Both the position numbers and the translations under genes were made by a program. This document shows positions 1 to 6,263 of a stretch of DNA of 43,641 nucleotides, piece by piece; positions within the stretch are counted from its first letter, which is position 1; each line of letters starts with the position of its first letter. The DNA is from a virus. The notes beneath the pieces are model-generated. The model searched no databases, had not been told where the DNA came from, and worked only from the letters and a program-made list of their open reading frames with translations. Location: IMG/VR virus record IMGVR_UViG_2199352024_000003, positions 1 through 43,641 of that record; one strand, 5' to 3'.

Positions 1-47
1 CCGGTTGCTCCGCCGCCTTCCCTGTTCGTGTATGCGGGGAAGCCCAT
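1..47 (-). CDS. N-terminus of collagen-like fibre protein (gene wraps across the window ends)
   Basis: On the minus strand an ATG (47-45) overlaps the TAA of the upstream gene as TAATG. The frame reads MGFPAYTNREGGGATG and then runs into base 43641, where it stays in the same frame and continues with GGAPGAPGADG. Joined with 42312-43641 it gives a 458-residue protein. The join itself makes a Gly-rich collagen-like stretch with no frame break, which is the main evidence that the window is a closed circle. Role and domains are given under the 42312-43641 entry. Confidence 0.85.
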   Translation of the reverse strand, partial: MGFPAYTNREGGGAT

Positions 48-322
48 TACTGGTTAGACTGCAAGACTCGAACGGACGGGGTGCCTGTAGCCGCTATGGC
101 ATAAAGATCGTTGCCGGAGGTGCCGGGCATGTCGTAAGACGTGCCGTCAGGTCGGGGGAAGCCGTTCGCAACGGTAACATCGTCCCCGCCTATATAGACC
201 GTAGCCCCGGAATTATTGTACATGGAAATGATGGAGGGATTCGGCCGACTTTGGTTCTCTGCGTTGGAGAGTTTGGTCGGTGTGGTGTCGTTGAGAGCCA
301 CGGCAGTTGTGCGAATTGACAT
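47..322 (-). CDS. small virion (head-associated) protein
   Basis: A 91-residue protein starting MSIRTTAVALND. The central part (SGATVYIGGDDVTVANGFP) resembles small phage head proteins that follow the packaging genes and form a short beta-rich fold. It lies between TerL and the fibre gene on the same strand and overlaps the fibre start by one base. A longer reading from TTG at 346 adds eight residues. I prefer the ATG because the family usually begins MS-R-T/S-T, but no Shine-Dalgarno lies directly before it (see the unusual site at 349-390). Function beyond virion association is inferred from position. Confidence 0.7.
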   Translation of the reverse strand: MSIRTTAVALNDTTPTKLSNAENQSRPNPSIISMYNNSGATVYIGGDDVTVANGFPRPDGTSYDMPGTSGNDLYAIAATGTPSVRVLQSNQ

Positions 323-348
323 GAAATTAATTGTATCAGAGAGCAAAT

Positions 349-390
349 CCCCGCCTTATGAGCGGGGACTGCCGATTCTGGATCACCTCC
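349..390 (-). promoter_or_regulatory. very strong Shine-Dalgarno followed by a GC hairpin
   Basis: Bases 390-380 on the minus strand read GGAGGTGATCC, a complete complement to the conserved 3' end of 16S rRNA. It is followed by a 6-bp hairpin (CCCCGC 367-362, loop 361-355, GCGGGG 354-349) that ends 2 nt before the TTG at 346. Linear distance to either start of the next gene is too long for normal initiation, but folding the hairpin would bring the site close to the TTG. A short frame from GTG within the site closes after 16 codons. The bypass role is inference; the hairpin could also be a weak terminator after TerL. Confidence 0.45.
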
Positions 391-409
391 TCGTGAGAGA
401 TAATTTAGT

Positions 410-2029
410 TTACCACCGGCCGAGGGTCGGATGCTGCTTGCCATGCTTCTTCTCTTTCTTGGCAAGGGACTGCCAGAATTTCTCGCTGCTGTTCGCCGGT
501 CCGGGCTTCTTTTCCCTGCGGGGCATCTTCTCAAAGATAGACAGATACTTCGCAGCGTAGGAGAGTGTGTCAACCTGATCGTCGTGCGCTCCGTGCGGGA
601 AGGCAAGCAGCTCATGCTCAAAATCTGCAAGGAATCCTGCCGTCCGGGGGAAGTAGATGCGGCCCGCCTGAAGGAGAGCAGAAGCCTGCATTGCACGGGT
701 CACCTTGTCGGTATCGGGGATGAGTTCTCGGATGGGAAGTCCCTTGCGCATAAGGCTCTGTATGAGGGTTATTCCGAAGGTCGCCTTCTCAATTCCGACA
801 AACCGGGGCTTGAACTTGGATTCGAGGGACTCTCGCACCATGCGCTCGTGCTCCGGCCCCTGTACCCGTACCTTCTTCACGTCGAGGAGCAGCAGCTCCT
901 TGTCGGGAGTTAGGGCAAAGGTAGAGAAGACCGTAAAGTCGGAGGTGGTCTTGGTCGTGGCAGCAAGGTCCGCTACCGTAAAGTTCCAACACTCCGCCTC
1001 CCGGACATACCGGGGAGTCGTGTGCTCGCCGTGGGGGAAGACCTGGTAGAACGTGATGCCGTCCTTGTCGGTCTCGGTAAAGTAGGCGAAATTCTCCTTA
1101 GAGAAGATGCCCCCTCCCTCAATCTGAGGCGTCTGCTGGTACAGGGCCGACCACCAGTAGTTCGTAAGGGTCTTGCGGATGTTGTGGAGAGCATCAATGT
1201 TGTAGCGCTCTGGCCACAGGGCCTCGCCTGGGAGTCGTCCTAGCACGTCCGGGTCTGGTCCGGTCGCAATCGCCGGGAGATTAATTAAGTACCACTCCTC
1301 AGGCTGCTGGAGAAGCTGGCGTCCGCCTAGGTCATCCTCATTCCACCGGGTGTAGAGCAGCACAACACAGCCCCCCGGTTCAAGGCGGGTAAAGGCGGTA
1401 GACATAAACCACTCGTCTGCCGAGTCTCGCTTAACCTGGGACGCCGCATCATCAGCGTTCTTTACCGGGTCGTCAATAATAAGTAAATCGGCGGGCTTAC
1501 CGGAGATTGGGCCTCCGACACCTGCGGTCATCATACCCCCGCCTGTGCTGGTCTCCCAGCGGTGCGCCGCCTTCGTGTCCGTGCGGAGAGAGACAAAGGA
1601 AGCTCCGACAGGGGAGGTGAGCAGGTCCCGGACCTTGCGGCCCCAGGACGCAGCAAAGTCGGCCTCGTAGGAACAGAGAATGACTCGGTTATTCGGATTT
1701 TTTGCAATGAACCAGGCCGGGGTGTACTTGGAGATAAGTTCCGACTTCCCGTGCCGGGGAGGCATCGTGACCATGAGCCGCTTATATGGCGTGCCGTCCG
1801 GTTTCAGAAGTTCCCCTTCGGTTAACTTCCGTAACGTCTCGGAAATCAGGTCAATGTGGGGAGGACGTTGAAACCCGCCCCCCTTCGGAGTAGTGGGGGA
1901 CATAAGGGTGGCGAAGTCGGCGGGGGAGTATAGGGAGACTTCTCTCTGAAGGAGGTTGTGATACTGCCGCCTCTCGGCGGGAGTCATCAGTTCTATTAGC
2001 TCATCAGGTATTTCTTCTAGATGGGGCAA
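410..2029 (-). CDS. terminase large subunit
   Basis: A 539-residue packaging motor and nuclease. The ATPase half has a Walker A motif MPPRHGKSE (89-97) and Walker B LLIIDD (182-187). The nuclease half has the expected acidic residues: D354 in the TVADLA strand, E414 in VGIEKA and the HDDQVD motif at 482-487. Length is typical for the family. The start is TTG at 2029, where the protein reads MPHLEEIPDEL. No clear Shine-Dalgarno precedes it, so initiation at the internal ATG (residue 15) cannot be excluded. It is the first large gene of the leftward virion module. The likely small subunit is encoded on the other strand at 7130. Confidence 0.96.
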   Translation of the reverse strand: MPHLEEIPDELIELMTPAERRQYHNLLQREVSLYSPADFATLMSPTTPKGGGFQRPPHIDLISETLRKLTEGELLKPDGTPYKRLMVTMPPRHGKSELISKYTPAWFIAKNPNNRVILCSYEADFAASWGRKVRDLLTSPVGASFVSLRTDTKAAHRWETSTGGGMMTAGVGGPISGKPADLLIIDDPVKNADDAASQVKRDSADEWFMSTAFTRLEPGGCVVLLYTRWNEDDLGGRQLLQQPEEWYLINLPAIATGPDPDVLGRLPGEALWPERYNIDALHNIRKTLTNYWWSALYQQTPQIEGGGIFSKENFAYFTETDKDGITFYQVFPHGEHTTPRYVREAECWNFTVADLAATTKTTSDFTVFSTFALTPDKELLLLDVKKVRVQGPEHERMVRESLESKFKPRFVGIEKATFGITLIQSLMRKGLPIRELIPDTDKVTRAMQASALLQAGRIYFPRTAGFLADFEHELLAFPHGAHDDQVDTLSYAAKYLSIFEKMPRREKKPGPANSSEKFWQSLAKKEKKHGKQHPTLGRW

Positions 2030-2035
2030 GGTGTG

Positions 2036-2110
2036 TTAGGGGAGCCTACGAGCTACGGAGGAGCCGATGAACGCAGCAAGGGTGACGAGGAGAAAGAATG
2101 TGAGAGTCAT
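2036..2110 (-). CDS. possible 24-residue membrane peptide
   Basis: ATG at 2110 opens a 24-codon frame starting MTLTFFLLVTLAAFIGSS, a single hydrophobic segment followed by ARRLP. It ends 6 nt before the TerL start, so it could couple translation to TerL. There is no good Shine-Dalgarno, only AT-rich sequence before it. It may be chance. Confidence 0.35.
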   Translation of the reverse strand: MTLTFFLLVTLAAFIGSSVARRLP

Positions 2111-2377
2111 AAATTAAGTTTAGCACGGAGAGTGACGCCTATTAAATGCTATACACAGTGAGTTTTTGAGAATTTATGGAGTAAGCTCAAGTTCCGCCTC
2201 CCCGCCACCCCAAAAGTCCTCTACCCCTTGCTGGTGTGGGTGTGTGGCTATCGAACATACGTTCTATATATCTGCTTTTGAAACAACCCCTATTTAATTT
2301 AAATGTTCCCCTTTTCGCTAAAGGTATTGGCATATCGTCCGATATATAAGTATGAGAACACAGAAGGGATACCGAAG
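2111..2377. other. divergent intergenic region
   Basis: About 270 bases without a convincing gene separate the leftward virion module from the rightward small-gene array. It holds the LexA box at 2252-2265 and AT-rich stretches around 2111-2120 and 2290-2303. No consensus -35/-10 pair is clear in either direction. TATATA at 2265-2270 is a possible rightward -10, and TATAGC (minus strand, about 2150) a weak leftward one. Confidence 0.5.
2252..2265. promoter_or_regulatory. LexA (SOS) box
   Basis: The sequence CGAACATACGTTCT contains the exact GAAC-N4-GTTC palindrome bound by LexA in actinobacteria and Firmicutes and fits the consensus CGAACRNRYGTTYC at 13 of 14 positions. It overlaps a TATATA element (2265-2270) and sits between the divergent left and right modules. 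Binding of host LexA there and release on DNA damage is inferred from the site and the temperate lifestyle. Confidence 0.65.
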
Positions 2378-2503
2378 ATGAACAAAGAATTCAGATACCT
2401 CGCAGAGACAGTAGCCGAAGTGATCAGCGCTTTTACCGCACTGTCGCAAGACAACGCAGAGCACGAGGACTTCATCTCCGTTCTTAAGGAACTTCAATCA
2501 TGA
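2378..2503 (+). CDS. small protein, unknown function
   Basis: A 41-residue acidic protein (MNKEFRYLAETVAEV...) predicted to be helical. It is the first gene of the rightward small-gene array. The ATG at 2378 follows purine-rich GAAGGGAT and CGAAG sequence. A longer frame from 2303 lacks a ribosome site and has an unlikely N-terminus. Its stop overlaps the next start (ATGA). Confidence 0.6.
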   Translation: MNKEFRYLAETVAEVISAFTALSQDNAEHEDFISVLKELQS

Positions 2504-2610
2504 GATTGACACAAGCAGAACTGATCGAACTAATGTTCGACTTGTTGACCGATAGGGCGCTAAAACGCTATGTTTTCAGCGGTATAGCGGAGATTAGAAA
2601 AGAGGTTTAG
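2500..2610 (+). CDS. small protein, unknown function
   Basis: A 36-residue frame (MRLTQAELIELMFDLL...) whose ATG overlaps the preceding TGA as ATGA, the coupling seen through most of this array. It looks helical and has a basic end. There is no recognisable family. Confidence 0.5.
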   Translation: MRLTQAELIELMFDLLTDRALKRYVFSGIAEIRKEV

Positions 2611-2612
2611 AG

Positions 2613-2702
2613 ATGGAATTTGGGATAAAAGCTTACTGGGAGTGGACAATGAACGATCTAATGCTAGACATAGCAGAATATTTGGACGAGGTAGGACAAT
2701 GA
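2613..2702 (+). CDS. very small protein, unknown function
   Basis: A 29-residue frame (MEFGIKAYWEWTMNDLML...) two bases after the previous stop, with AAGAGG about 10 nt upstream. It is acidic and aromatic-rich, and is supported only by its place in the coupled array. Confidence 0.4.
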   Translation: MEFGIKAYWEWTMNDLMLDIAEYLDEVGQ

Positions 2703-2755
2703 CAGACGAAGCTCAACACCTAGTAGATGCAGCATTAGAGGAGGTCCACTCATGA
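2699..2755 (+). CDS. possible 18-residue peptide
   Basis: ATG overlaps the previous stop (ATGA) and the frame ends in TGA overlapping the next ATG. The frame bridges two neighbours and contains the GAGGAGG ribosome site of the next gene. It may exist only to couple translation. Confidence 0.3.
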   Translation: MTDEAQHLVDAALEEVHS

Positions 2756-2913
2756 GTTACGCAAGAAAAGGCACTCAAGAGGTCTCAACCTCTGACGGTT
2801 TTGTCAAGATCAAAGTAGTTGGCGCTAACGACACATCCACTAATTGGCTCAATATTTCACTGGACGCATGGCGACGTATTGCCGCCATCATTGTTACGGA
2901 CGAGATGCCATGA
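2752..2913 (+). CDS. small protein, unknown function
   Basis: A 53-residue protein (MSYARKGTQEVSTSDGF...) starting 9 nt after an excellent GAGGAGG site, one of the best-supported starts in the array. It alternates beta-like and amphipathic stretches with a Trp-rich middle (NWLNISLDAWRRI). No family is recognised. Confidence 0.6.
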   Translation: MSYARKGTQEVSTSDGFVKIKVVGANDTSTNWLNISLDAWRRIAAIIVTDEMP

Positions 2914-3080
2914 ACCAAGTCATATGGACACCTGAACAAGGTTGGATCGACAATGGTCCCGAGGTTACACTCACACTCGATGACAAAGGACGCCTAACTA
3001 CCAACGATTTCACCACTAACCTACAAGGCCAAACACAGCCCGCAAGACATACCGGAGACCTCGAAAGTGAGAACGCATGA
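2910..3080 (+). CDS. small protein, unknown function
   Basis: A 56-residue protein starting MNQVIWTPEQGW. The ATG overlaps the preceding TGA. The C-terminus LESENA is encoded by a 22-bp sequence that recurs at 3319-3340, where it ends another small gene the same way. A longer upstream frame exists but would run through the preceding gene. Confidence 0.55.
   Translation: MNQVIWTPEQGWIDNGPEVTLTLDDKGRLTTNDFTTNLQGQTQPARHTGDLESENA
3057..3078 (+). repeat. 22-bp direct repeat, copy 1
   Basis: Identical to 3319-3340. Both copies encode the last residues D-LESENA of a small gene, provide the purine-rich GAAAGTGAGA sequence before the next start, and end at the overlapping stop/start. This suggests duplication of a gene-end/ribosome-site unit. 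Confidence 0.8.
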
Positions 3081-3271
3081 TTAAACGACTTATACAATCT
3101 ACTATCGACTCAATCGAGGAATATCAGATACCTGTAGTTGAGTCTGGCGGCAAGGTTCGGCCTTATCGGGTCCTAGGCGAAAATTTCGATGAAAATGGTC
3201 TTTACTTAGTGGCCAGGGTACTAGATGCTCTTGAAGCTCAAGGCCGACTCAATGACCCTAGGGACGTGTAA
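3077..3271 (+). CDS. small protein, unknown function
   Basis: A 64-residue protein (MIKRLIQSTIDSIEEYQIP...) with ATGA coupling and the GAAAGTGAGA ribosome site supplied by the repeat. The end (VARVLDALEAQGRLNDP) is helical. No known domain. Confidence 0.6.
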   Translation: MIKRLIQSTIDSIEEYQIPVVESGGKVRPYRVLGENFDENGLYLVARVLDALEAQGRLNDPRDV

Positions 3272-3273
3272 TC

Positions 3274-3342
3274 GTGTCCCGCAAACTAACCGCCGTTGAC
3301 CTTGCCAACATCAAAGCCGACCTCGAAAGTGAGAACGCATAA
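3274..3342 (+). CDS. possible 22-residue peptide ending LESENA
   Basis: GTG start two bases after the previous stop. The frame ends with the second copy of the repeated LESENA-coding sequence and its TAA overlaps the next ATG (TAATG). It looks like a remnant of a gene duplicated from 2910-3080. Confidence 0.4.
   Translation: MSRKLTAVDLANIKADLESENA
3319..3340 (+). repeat. 22-bp direct repeat, copy 2
   Basis: Second exact copy of 3057-3078, 262 bp downstream of the first. Confidence 0.8.
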
Positions 3343-3503
3343 TGACCAACTACCCTCACCGCAATGGACCAAACGACAAGGTGCACGTAGCTCAACCATG
3401 TCGCATTTGCACCATACCACTCAAGCTAAGCCATATCACCAAAGTTAATGACGTATGGGTTCACACTCACTGCCTAGAAAGTGAGAGTGCAAATGCTAAA
3501 TAA
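3342..3503 (+). CDS. small zinc-finger-like protein
   Basis: A 53-residue protein with a C-x2-C pair (PCRICT) and a later H-x-H-x-C group (VHTHC), consistent with one bound zinc ion. It starts by TAATG coupling. Its last residues (LESESANAK) echo the repeated LESENA ending. Confidence 0.55.
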   Translation: MTNYPHRNGPNDKVHVAQPCRICTIPLKLSHITKVNDVWVHTHCLESESANAK

Positions 3504-3642
3504 CTCCGAAACCTATCAAGAACTGTATTGGGACTATATAGACAATTTTCCTACAGTATCCGCTTGGATCGATTACTACAACCTACCCGCAAACGAGGCC
3601 GGATTTATCTTAGCGATTTACAAAGGCAGCGTTAGACCATGA
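3493..3642 (+). CDS. small protein, unknown function
   Basis: A 49-residue aromatic, acidic protein (MLNNSETYQELYWDYIDNF...) overlapping the previous gene by 11 nt, with AAAGTGAGAG as ribosome site. The fold SAWIDYYNLPANEAGFILAI suggests a small helical domain. No family recognised. Confidence 0.55.
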   Translation: MLNNSETYQELYWDYIDNFPTVSAWIDYYNLPANEAGFILAIYKGSVRP

Positions 3643-3842
3643 GCCCCGAGCAAGCCTTACATCAAGCCTACCGCCATACAGCGGTCTTTAGCATCATAAT
3701 ACTCACGCTCATTCTACTCATACCACACAATACCCAATGCTACTTTCCACCACTACATACGCCACAAGGCTACCGCTGTTGGTGGGAACAGAACAACGCT
3801 ATGCCCAACCACTTAGAGAAAATCTGCGAAAGGGTTAAATAA
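3639..3842 (+). CDS. small single-span membrane protein
   Basis: A 67-residue protein with one clear membrane segment (about 15-32, VFSIIILTLILLIP) and two cysteines in the C-terminal part. It couples to its neighbours by ATGA at the start and TAATG at the end. A membrane role is likely; function is unknown. Confidence 0.6.
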   Translation: MSPEQALHQAYRHTAVFSIIILTLILLIPHNTQCYFPPLHTPQGYRCWWEQNNAMPNHLEKICERVK

Positions 3843-3964
3843 TGTCCTACCTTTACGACTCATTACCACACTACGATTACGACTCTTACCCAGAGCACGA
3901 GGCACATAAGGATTACCTAGAAGCGCTAGGCTACTACGACGAACAGGAGGATGGTGAACTATGA
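3842..3964 (+). CDS. Tyr/Asp/Glu-rich small protein
   Basis: A 40-residue, strongly acidic, tyrosine-rich protein (MSYLYDSLPHYDYDSYPEH...). Acidic mimic-like composition is common among small phage inhibitors, but no specific target can be inferred. Its end carries the CAGGAGG ribosome site of the next gene. Confidence 0.5.
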   Translation: MSYLYDSLPHYDYDSYPEHEAHKDYLEALGYYDEQEDGEL

Positions 3965-4155
3965 GCACAATAGCGGCAGTACGAAACGGATCAGGCTTAG
4001 ACTTTAATCGCTACGTTCATAAAGTCTTTAAAGACCTAGACTCTGCGCACACTTGGGAGAATAGACAACCTAAGAATTGGACCATAAGAGTATTCGATGC
4101 CAAGCTACGTACAGGTGACGTAGTTCCACCCAACACTGAAAGTAGGGTGATATGA
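3961..4155 (+). CDS. small protein, unknown function
   Basis: A 64-residue mildly basic protein (MSTIAAVRNGSGLDFNRYV...) with a strong CAGGAGGATGG ribosome site and ATGA coupling. No recognised domain. Confidence 0.6.
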   Translation: MSTIAAVRNGSGLDFNRYVHKVFKDLDSAHTWENRQPKNWTIRVFDAKLRTGDVVPPNTESRVI

Positions 4156-4301
4156 GTACCAGATACGACATAACAAGTGATCCTAGATATGTTGAGCCTA
4201 CAGATCATTGCCACCCTATATGGTGTGACACTTGTGACTTATTTGATGATGACGACTGGTGCCCATGTTGTGCCAACTTTGTAGGCAGTGAGACCAAATG
4301 A
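4152..4301 (+). CDS. small zinc-ribbon-like protein
   Basis: A 49-residue protein with CDTC and CPCC pairs separated by an Asp-rich stretch, a likely zinc ribbon. It ends FVGSETK, with TGA overlapping the next ATG. Confidence 0.55.
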   Translation: MSTRYDITSDPRYVEPTDHCHPIWCDTCDLFDDDDWCPCCANFVGSETK

Positions 4302-4483
4302 GCATACTTGGTTTAATCGAAATGGATATTCGCAACGAATTGTTACAAGATAGAACCTATAATTGGGAGTCTCTTAACTCTATTATGGCTAAAATTATGC
4401 CACTTATATCGGATCGCATAGGTCATGAGTGTACGCATAACGCTAATCAAGACTGCTCGCACCGGGACCCGTATCAGACATGA
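4298..4483 (+). CDS. small protein, unknown function
   Basis: A 61-residue protein (MSILGLIEMDIRNELLQDR...) with a helical N-terminal half and a His/Cys-rich end (GHECTHNANQDCSH) that could bind a metal. Coupled on both sides by ATGA overlaps. Confidence 0.55.
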   Translation: MSILGLIEMDIRNELLQDRTYNWESLNSIMAKIMPLISDRIGHECTHNANQDCSHRDPYQT

Positions 4484-4704
4484 CCGATGAACTCTACGAA
4501 CTACGCCTTGCCTACGCCATATCCAAGGGATTAGACGAGGATACAGATGCGCACGAATGGGCAGAGGACCCAGCAGCACCGCCCATAACGCAGTCTTACT
4601 TAGACAACCTACGGGAGCGGGCAGAATACAACGCCAGCCAAGGACCTTACTACGATCACCTTATTACTTCAACCATCCGCAAACAAGGCTATTGGAGTCC
4701 CTAA
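4480..4704 (+). CDS. acidic small protein, unknown function
   Basis: A 74-residue acidic helical protein (MTDELYELRLAYAISKGLD...), among the longer members of the array. No family recognised. Confidence 0.6.
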   Translation: MTDELYELRLAYAISKGLDEDTDAHEWAEDPAAPPITQSYLDNLRERAEYNASQGPYYDHLITSTIRKQGYWSP

Positions 4705-4705
4705 C

Positions 4706-4831
4706 ATGCAAGAGGCACTAGACCGCATGTCCGTACACCTTGACGAGGCACCACTAACACCTGAAATTATCATCCTCCGAGAGGATTTCAAAGCCATCAT
4801 TCAACTAATCGAAAGGCACTCATCCGCATGA
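4706..4831 (+). CDS. small protein, unknown function
   Basis: A 41-residue amphipathic protein (MQEALDRMSVHLDEAPLTP...) starting one base after the previous stop and overlapping the next start (ATGA). Confidence 0.5.
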   Translation: MQEALDRMSVHLDEAPLTPEIIILREDFKAIIQLIERHSSA

Positions 4832-4908
4832 AAGACGACACGAAATTCCTCCTCATCTTCATTACCATCCTTGCCGCCATAATCATCCCGGCGGCCTTAT
4901 CCCGGTAA
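4828..4908 (+). CDS. 26-residue membrane peptide
   Basis: MKDDTKFLLIFITILAAIII: a short charged N-terminus and one hydrophobic span, ending ALSR. Last gene of the first block of the array. Confidence 0.45.
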   Translation: MKDDTKFLLIFITILAAIIIPAALSR

Positions 4909-5291
4909 ATATCCGGGAGGAGAAATCACAAAACTACGGGGAGAAATTCCCCAACTCAAAACCTCATCACAGTCACCGCACAACCCCGCTAACGCCCAAC
5001 CACATGCCCTAAAACCACCCCTTAACACATTTCATGTCATTTCATTACAAAGGGTCATCATGTGTTGCTATCTTTATATCTGACACTCACCCCCTCTGAC
5101 CTGCTGTAATACAGTGTATACATAGTAAGATAGTAAAATGATTATTATATACCCCTCTACTATTTCTCTCTTAGCCGAAAACAGAAAAAAGTGCCCAGGC
5201 CTTCGCAGAGAGTATTTATTTATCTTACAATGTTACACTTGACTCAAGATCGCATTGTGTTAAACTTATATAACACTACGAAAGGCACACA
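4909..5291 (+). other. intergenic control region of the small-gene array
   Basis: About 380 bases without a supported gene, markedly AT-rich towards the right. It contains short repeats (TTTCATGTCATTTCATTA near 5030), an 8-bp palindrome TGTATACA near 5117 and, at the right end, the promoter/operator at 5239-5276. No terminator with a clear T-run was found after 4908. Confidence 0.5.
5239..5276 (+). promoter_or_regulatory. promoter overlapping an inverted repeat (operator)
   Basis: TTGACT (5239-5244) is a good -35. TAAACT (5261-5266) after 16 nt is a usable -10. The inverted repeat GTGTTA/TAACAC (5257-5262 and 5271-5276, 8-nt spacer) covers the -10 region. The next gene encodes a ribbon-helix-helix protein, so self-repression through this site is a natural inference. 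Confidence 0.5.
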
Positions 5292-5414
5292 ATGAAAGTA
5301 CTCGCCGTACAGATCCCCGACGATCTACACCGAGAATTACGAATCAAAGCAGCCACAGAAAACAGCACACTCAAGTCTATTGTCCTCGAAGCAATAGAGC
5401 GATACGTTGCCTAG
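5292..5414 (+). CDS. ribbon-helix-helix (CopG/Arc-like) DNA-binding protein
   Basis: A 40-residue protein: beta-strand KVLAVQIPDDLH followed by two helices (RELRIKAATENST, LKSIVLEAIERYVA). This is the minimal ribbon-helix-helix layout of dimeric repressors that read DNA with the strand. GAAAGG lies upstream of the ATG. It lies directly after the operator-like repeat at 5257-5276, which it may bind. Its stop overlaps the next start. Confidence 0.7.
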   Translation: MKVLAVQIPDDLHRELRIKAATENSTLKSIVLEAIERYVA

Positions 5415-5694
5415 ACCACCAACCTACGAGAACGCCCCAGACTGCTCACAATCAGGTTGCCCCCGAGGCGAGTATATGCCGGGTACAGGACTCTGCAAGG
5501 ATCACTACTCAACACAAGGCTGTTCCGTTCCCGACTGCACTAAGCCACACCACTGCCGAGGTTTATGCACTACCCATTATCAGCGCACACGACGAGGGAA
5601 TAAGGCACTACAACCTTTATTTACTTCCGAAGAGCTACGGGTCTTAAAACACATCACAACCGAATATCTTAAGAACCACACACCTTTACAATAA
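5407..5694 (+). CDS. tandem zinc-finger protein
   Basis: A 95-residue protein with two copies of a C-x4-C...GLC-x2-HY unit (CSQSGC...GLCKDHY and CSVPDC...GLCTTHY) and a basic segment (QRTRRGNK) after the second. This double treble-clef arrangement recurs in actinophage DNA-binding proteins and HNH-linked domains. No nuclease catalytic residues follow it. The start is TTG at 5407, overlapping the RHH gene by 8 nt. Confidence 0.65.
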   Translation: MPRPPTYENAPDCSQSGCPRGEYMPGTGLCKDHYSTQGCSVPDCTKPHHCRGLCTTHYQRTRRGNKALQPLFTSEELRVLKHITTEYLKNHTPLQ

Positions 5695-5723
5695 CCACCA
5701 CACAAGTTAAAATAAGAGAGCGC

Positions 5724-5786
5724 AGCGGGGCAGAGCAGGCAGATAAGTTGCGAAGATACATCCTGCTAGGATCTCGCACCCCCGCT
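5724..5786 (+). ncRNA. nested stem-loop RNA or leader structure
   Basis: Two nested perfect stems are visible: AGCGGGG (5724-5730) with CCCCGCT (5780-5786), and inside it AGCAGG (5734-5739) with CCTGCT (5762-5767), closing a 22-nt loop. It ends 20 nt before the start of the next gene, whose ribosome site TAGGAGAG follows an AT-rich spacer. It may be a structured leader, a protein-binding element or a small RNA. Confidence 0.4.
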
Positions 5787-5805
5787 TAATTTAATAGGAG
5801 AGCAA

Positions 5806-6024
5806 GTGAAACCAAGCGACGATCAACTTTACGAGGACTACTTAGACGCTGTTAATGCGGCATGGAAACTCTTTGCTGAGTATAAGAGTGACTTCATATC
5901 TGACTTAGAGAAACACTCCTTGCCGCACTTTCTCTTTGTCCTTTGCGAAGATCCGAGATTCCGTAGCTTTATGGAGCACACTTGGGAGCAGCAAGACTTA
6001 CGCATCATGGAAGGCCGGAAATGA
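5806..6024 (+). CDS. acidic protein, unknown function
   Basis: A 72-residue helical protein (MKPSDDQLYEDYLDAVNAA...). GTG start 6 nt after TAGGAGAG, preceded by the stem-loop region, so it begins a new block of the array. No family recognised. Confidence 0.65.
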   Translation: MKPSDDQLYEDYLDAVNAAWKLFAEYKSDFISDLEKHSLPHFLFVLCEDPRFRSFMEHTWEQQDLRIMEGRK

Positions 6025-6263
6025 CACTCACGAACGCAGAACTAGCCGACAGGATCAAGAGTTATACCACTTGGGATAGAACGGGAGAAATCTACACGGC
6101 GCTAGTCGAACTCCGTCAATGGCGGGAGTTGGGGCGGGAGCTTTTGCAAGTGCACCAACCAACTGGGTCTGGTCGCCTATGTGTTTATTGTGGCGCTGCT
6201 GACGGAGATTACCCATGCGTAACAGCTCAAGAGGTCCGCACACTTCTCGGAGATGAAGGGTGA
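6021..6263 (+). CDS. small protein with Cys-containing C-terminal part
   Basis: An 80-residue protein starting MTLTNAELADRI at the ATGA overlap. The N-terminal half is helical; the end has CVYCGAADGDYPC, a probable zinc-binding group of the kind found in small phage proteins whose first half is a coiled coil. A start at 5982 would run through the upstream gene. Confidence 0.6.
   Translation: MTLTNAELADRIKSYTTWDRTGEIYTALVELRQWRELGRELLQVHQPTGSGRLCVYCGAADGDYPCVTAQEVRTLLGDEG

Noticed and set aside
190-696. Leftward 168-residue frame over the TerL 3' end
   Set aside because: Arg/Ser/Pro-rich shadow of TerL in another frame with no ribosome site.
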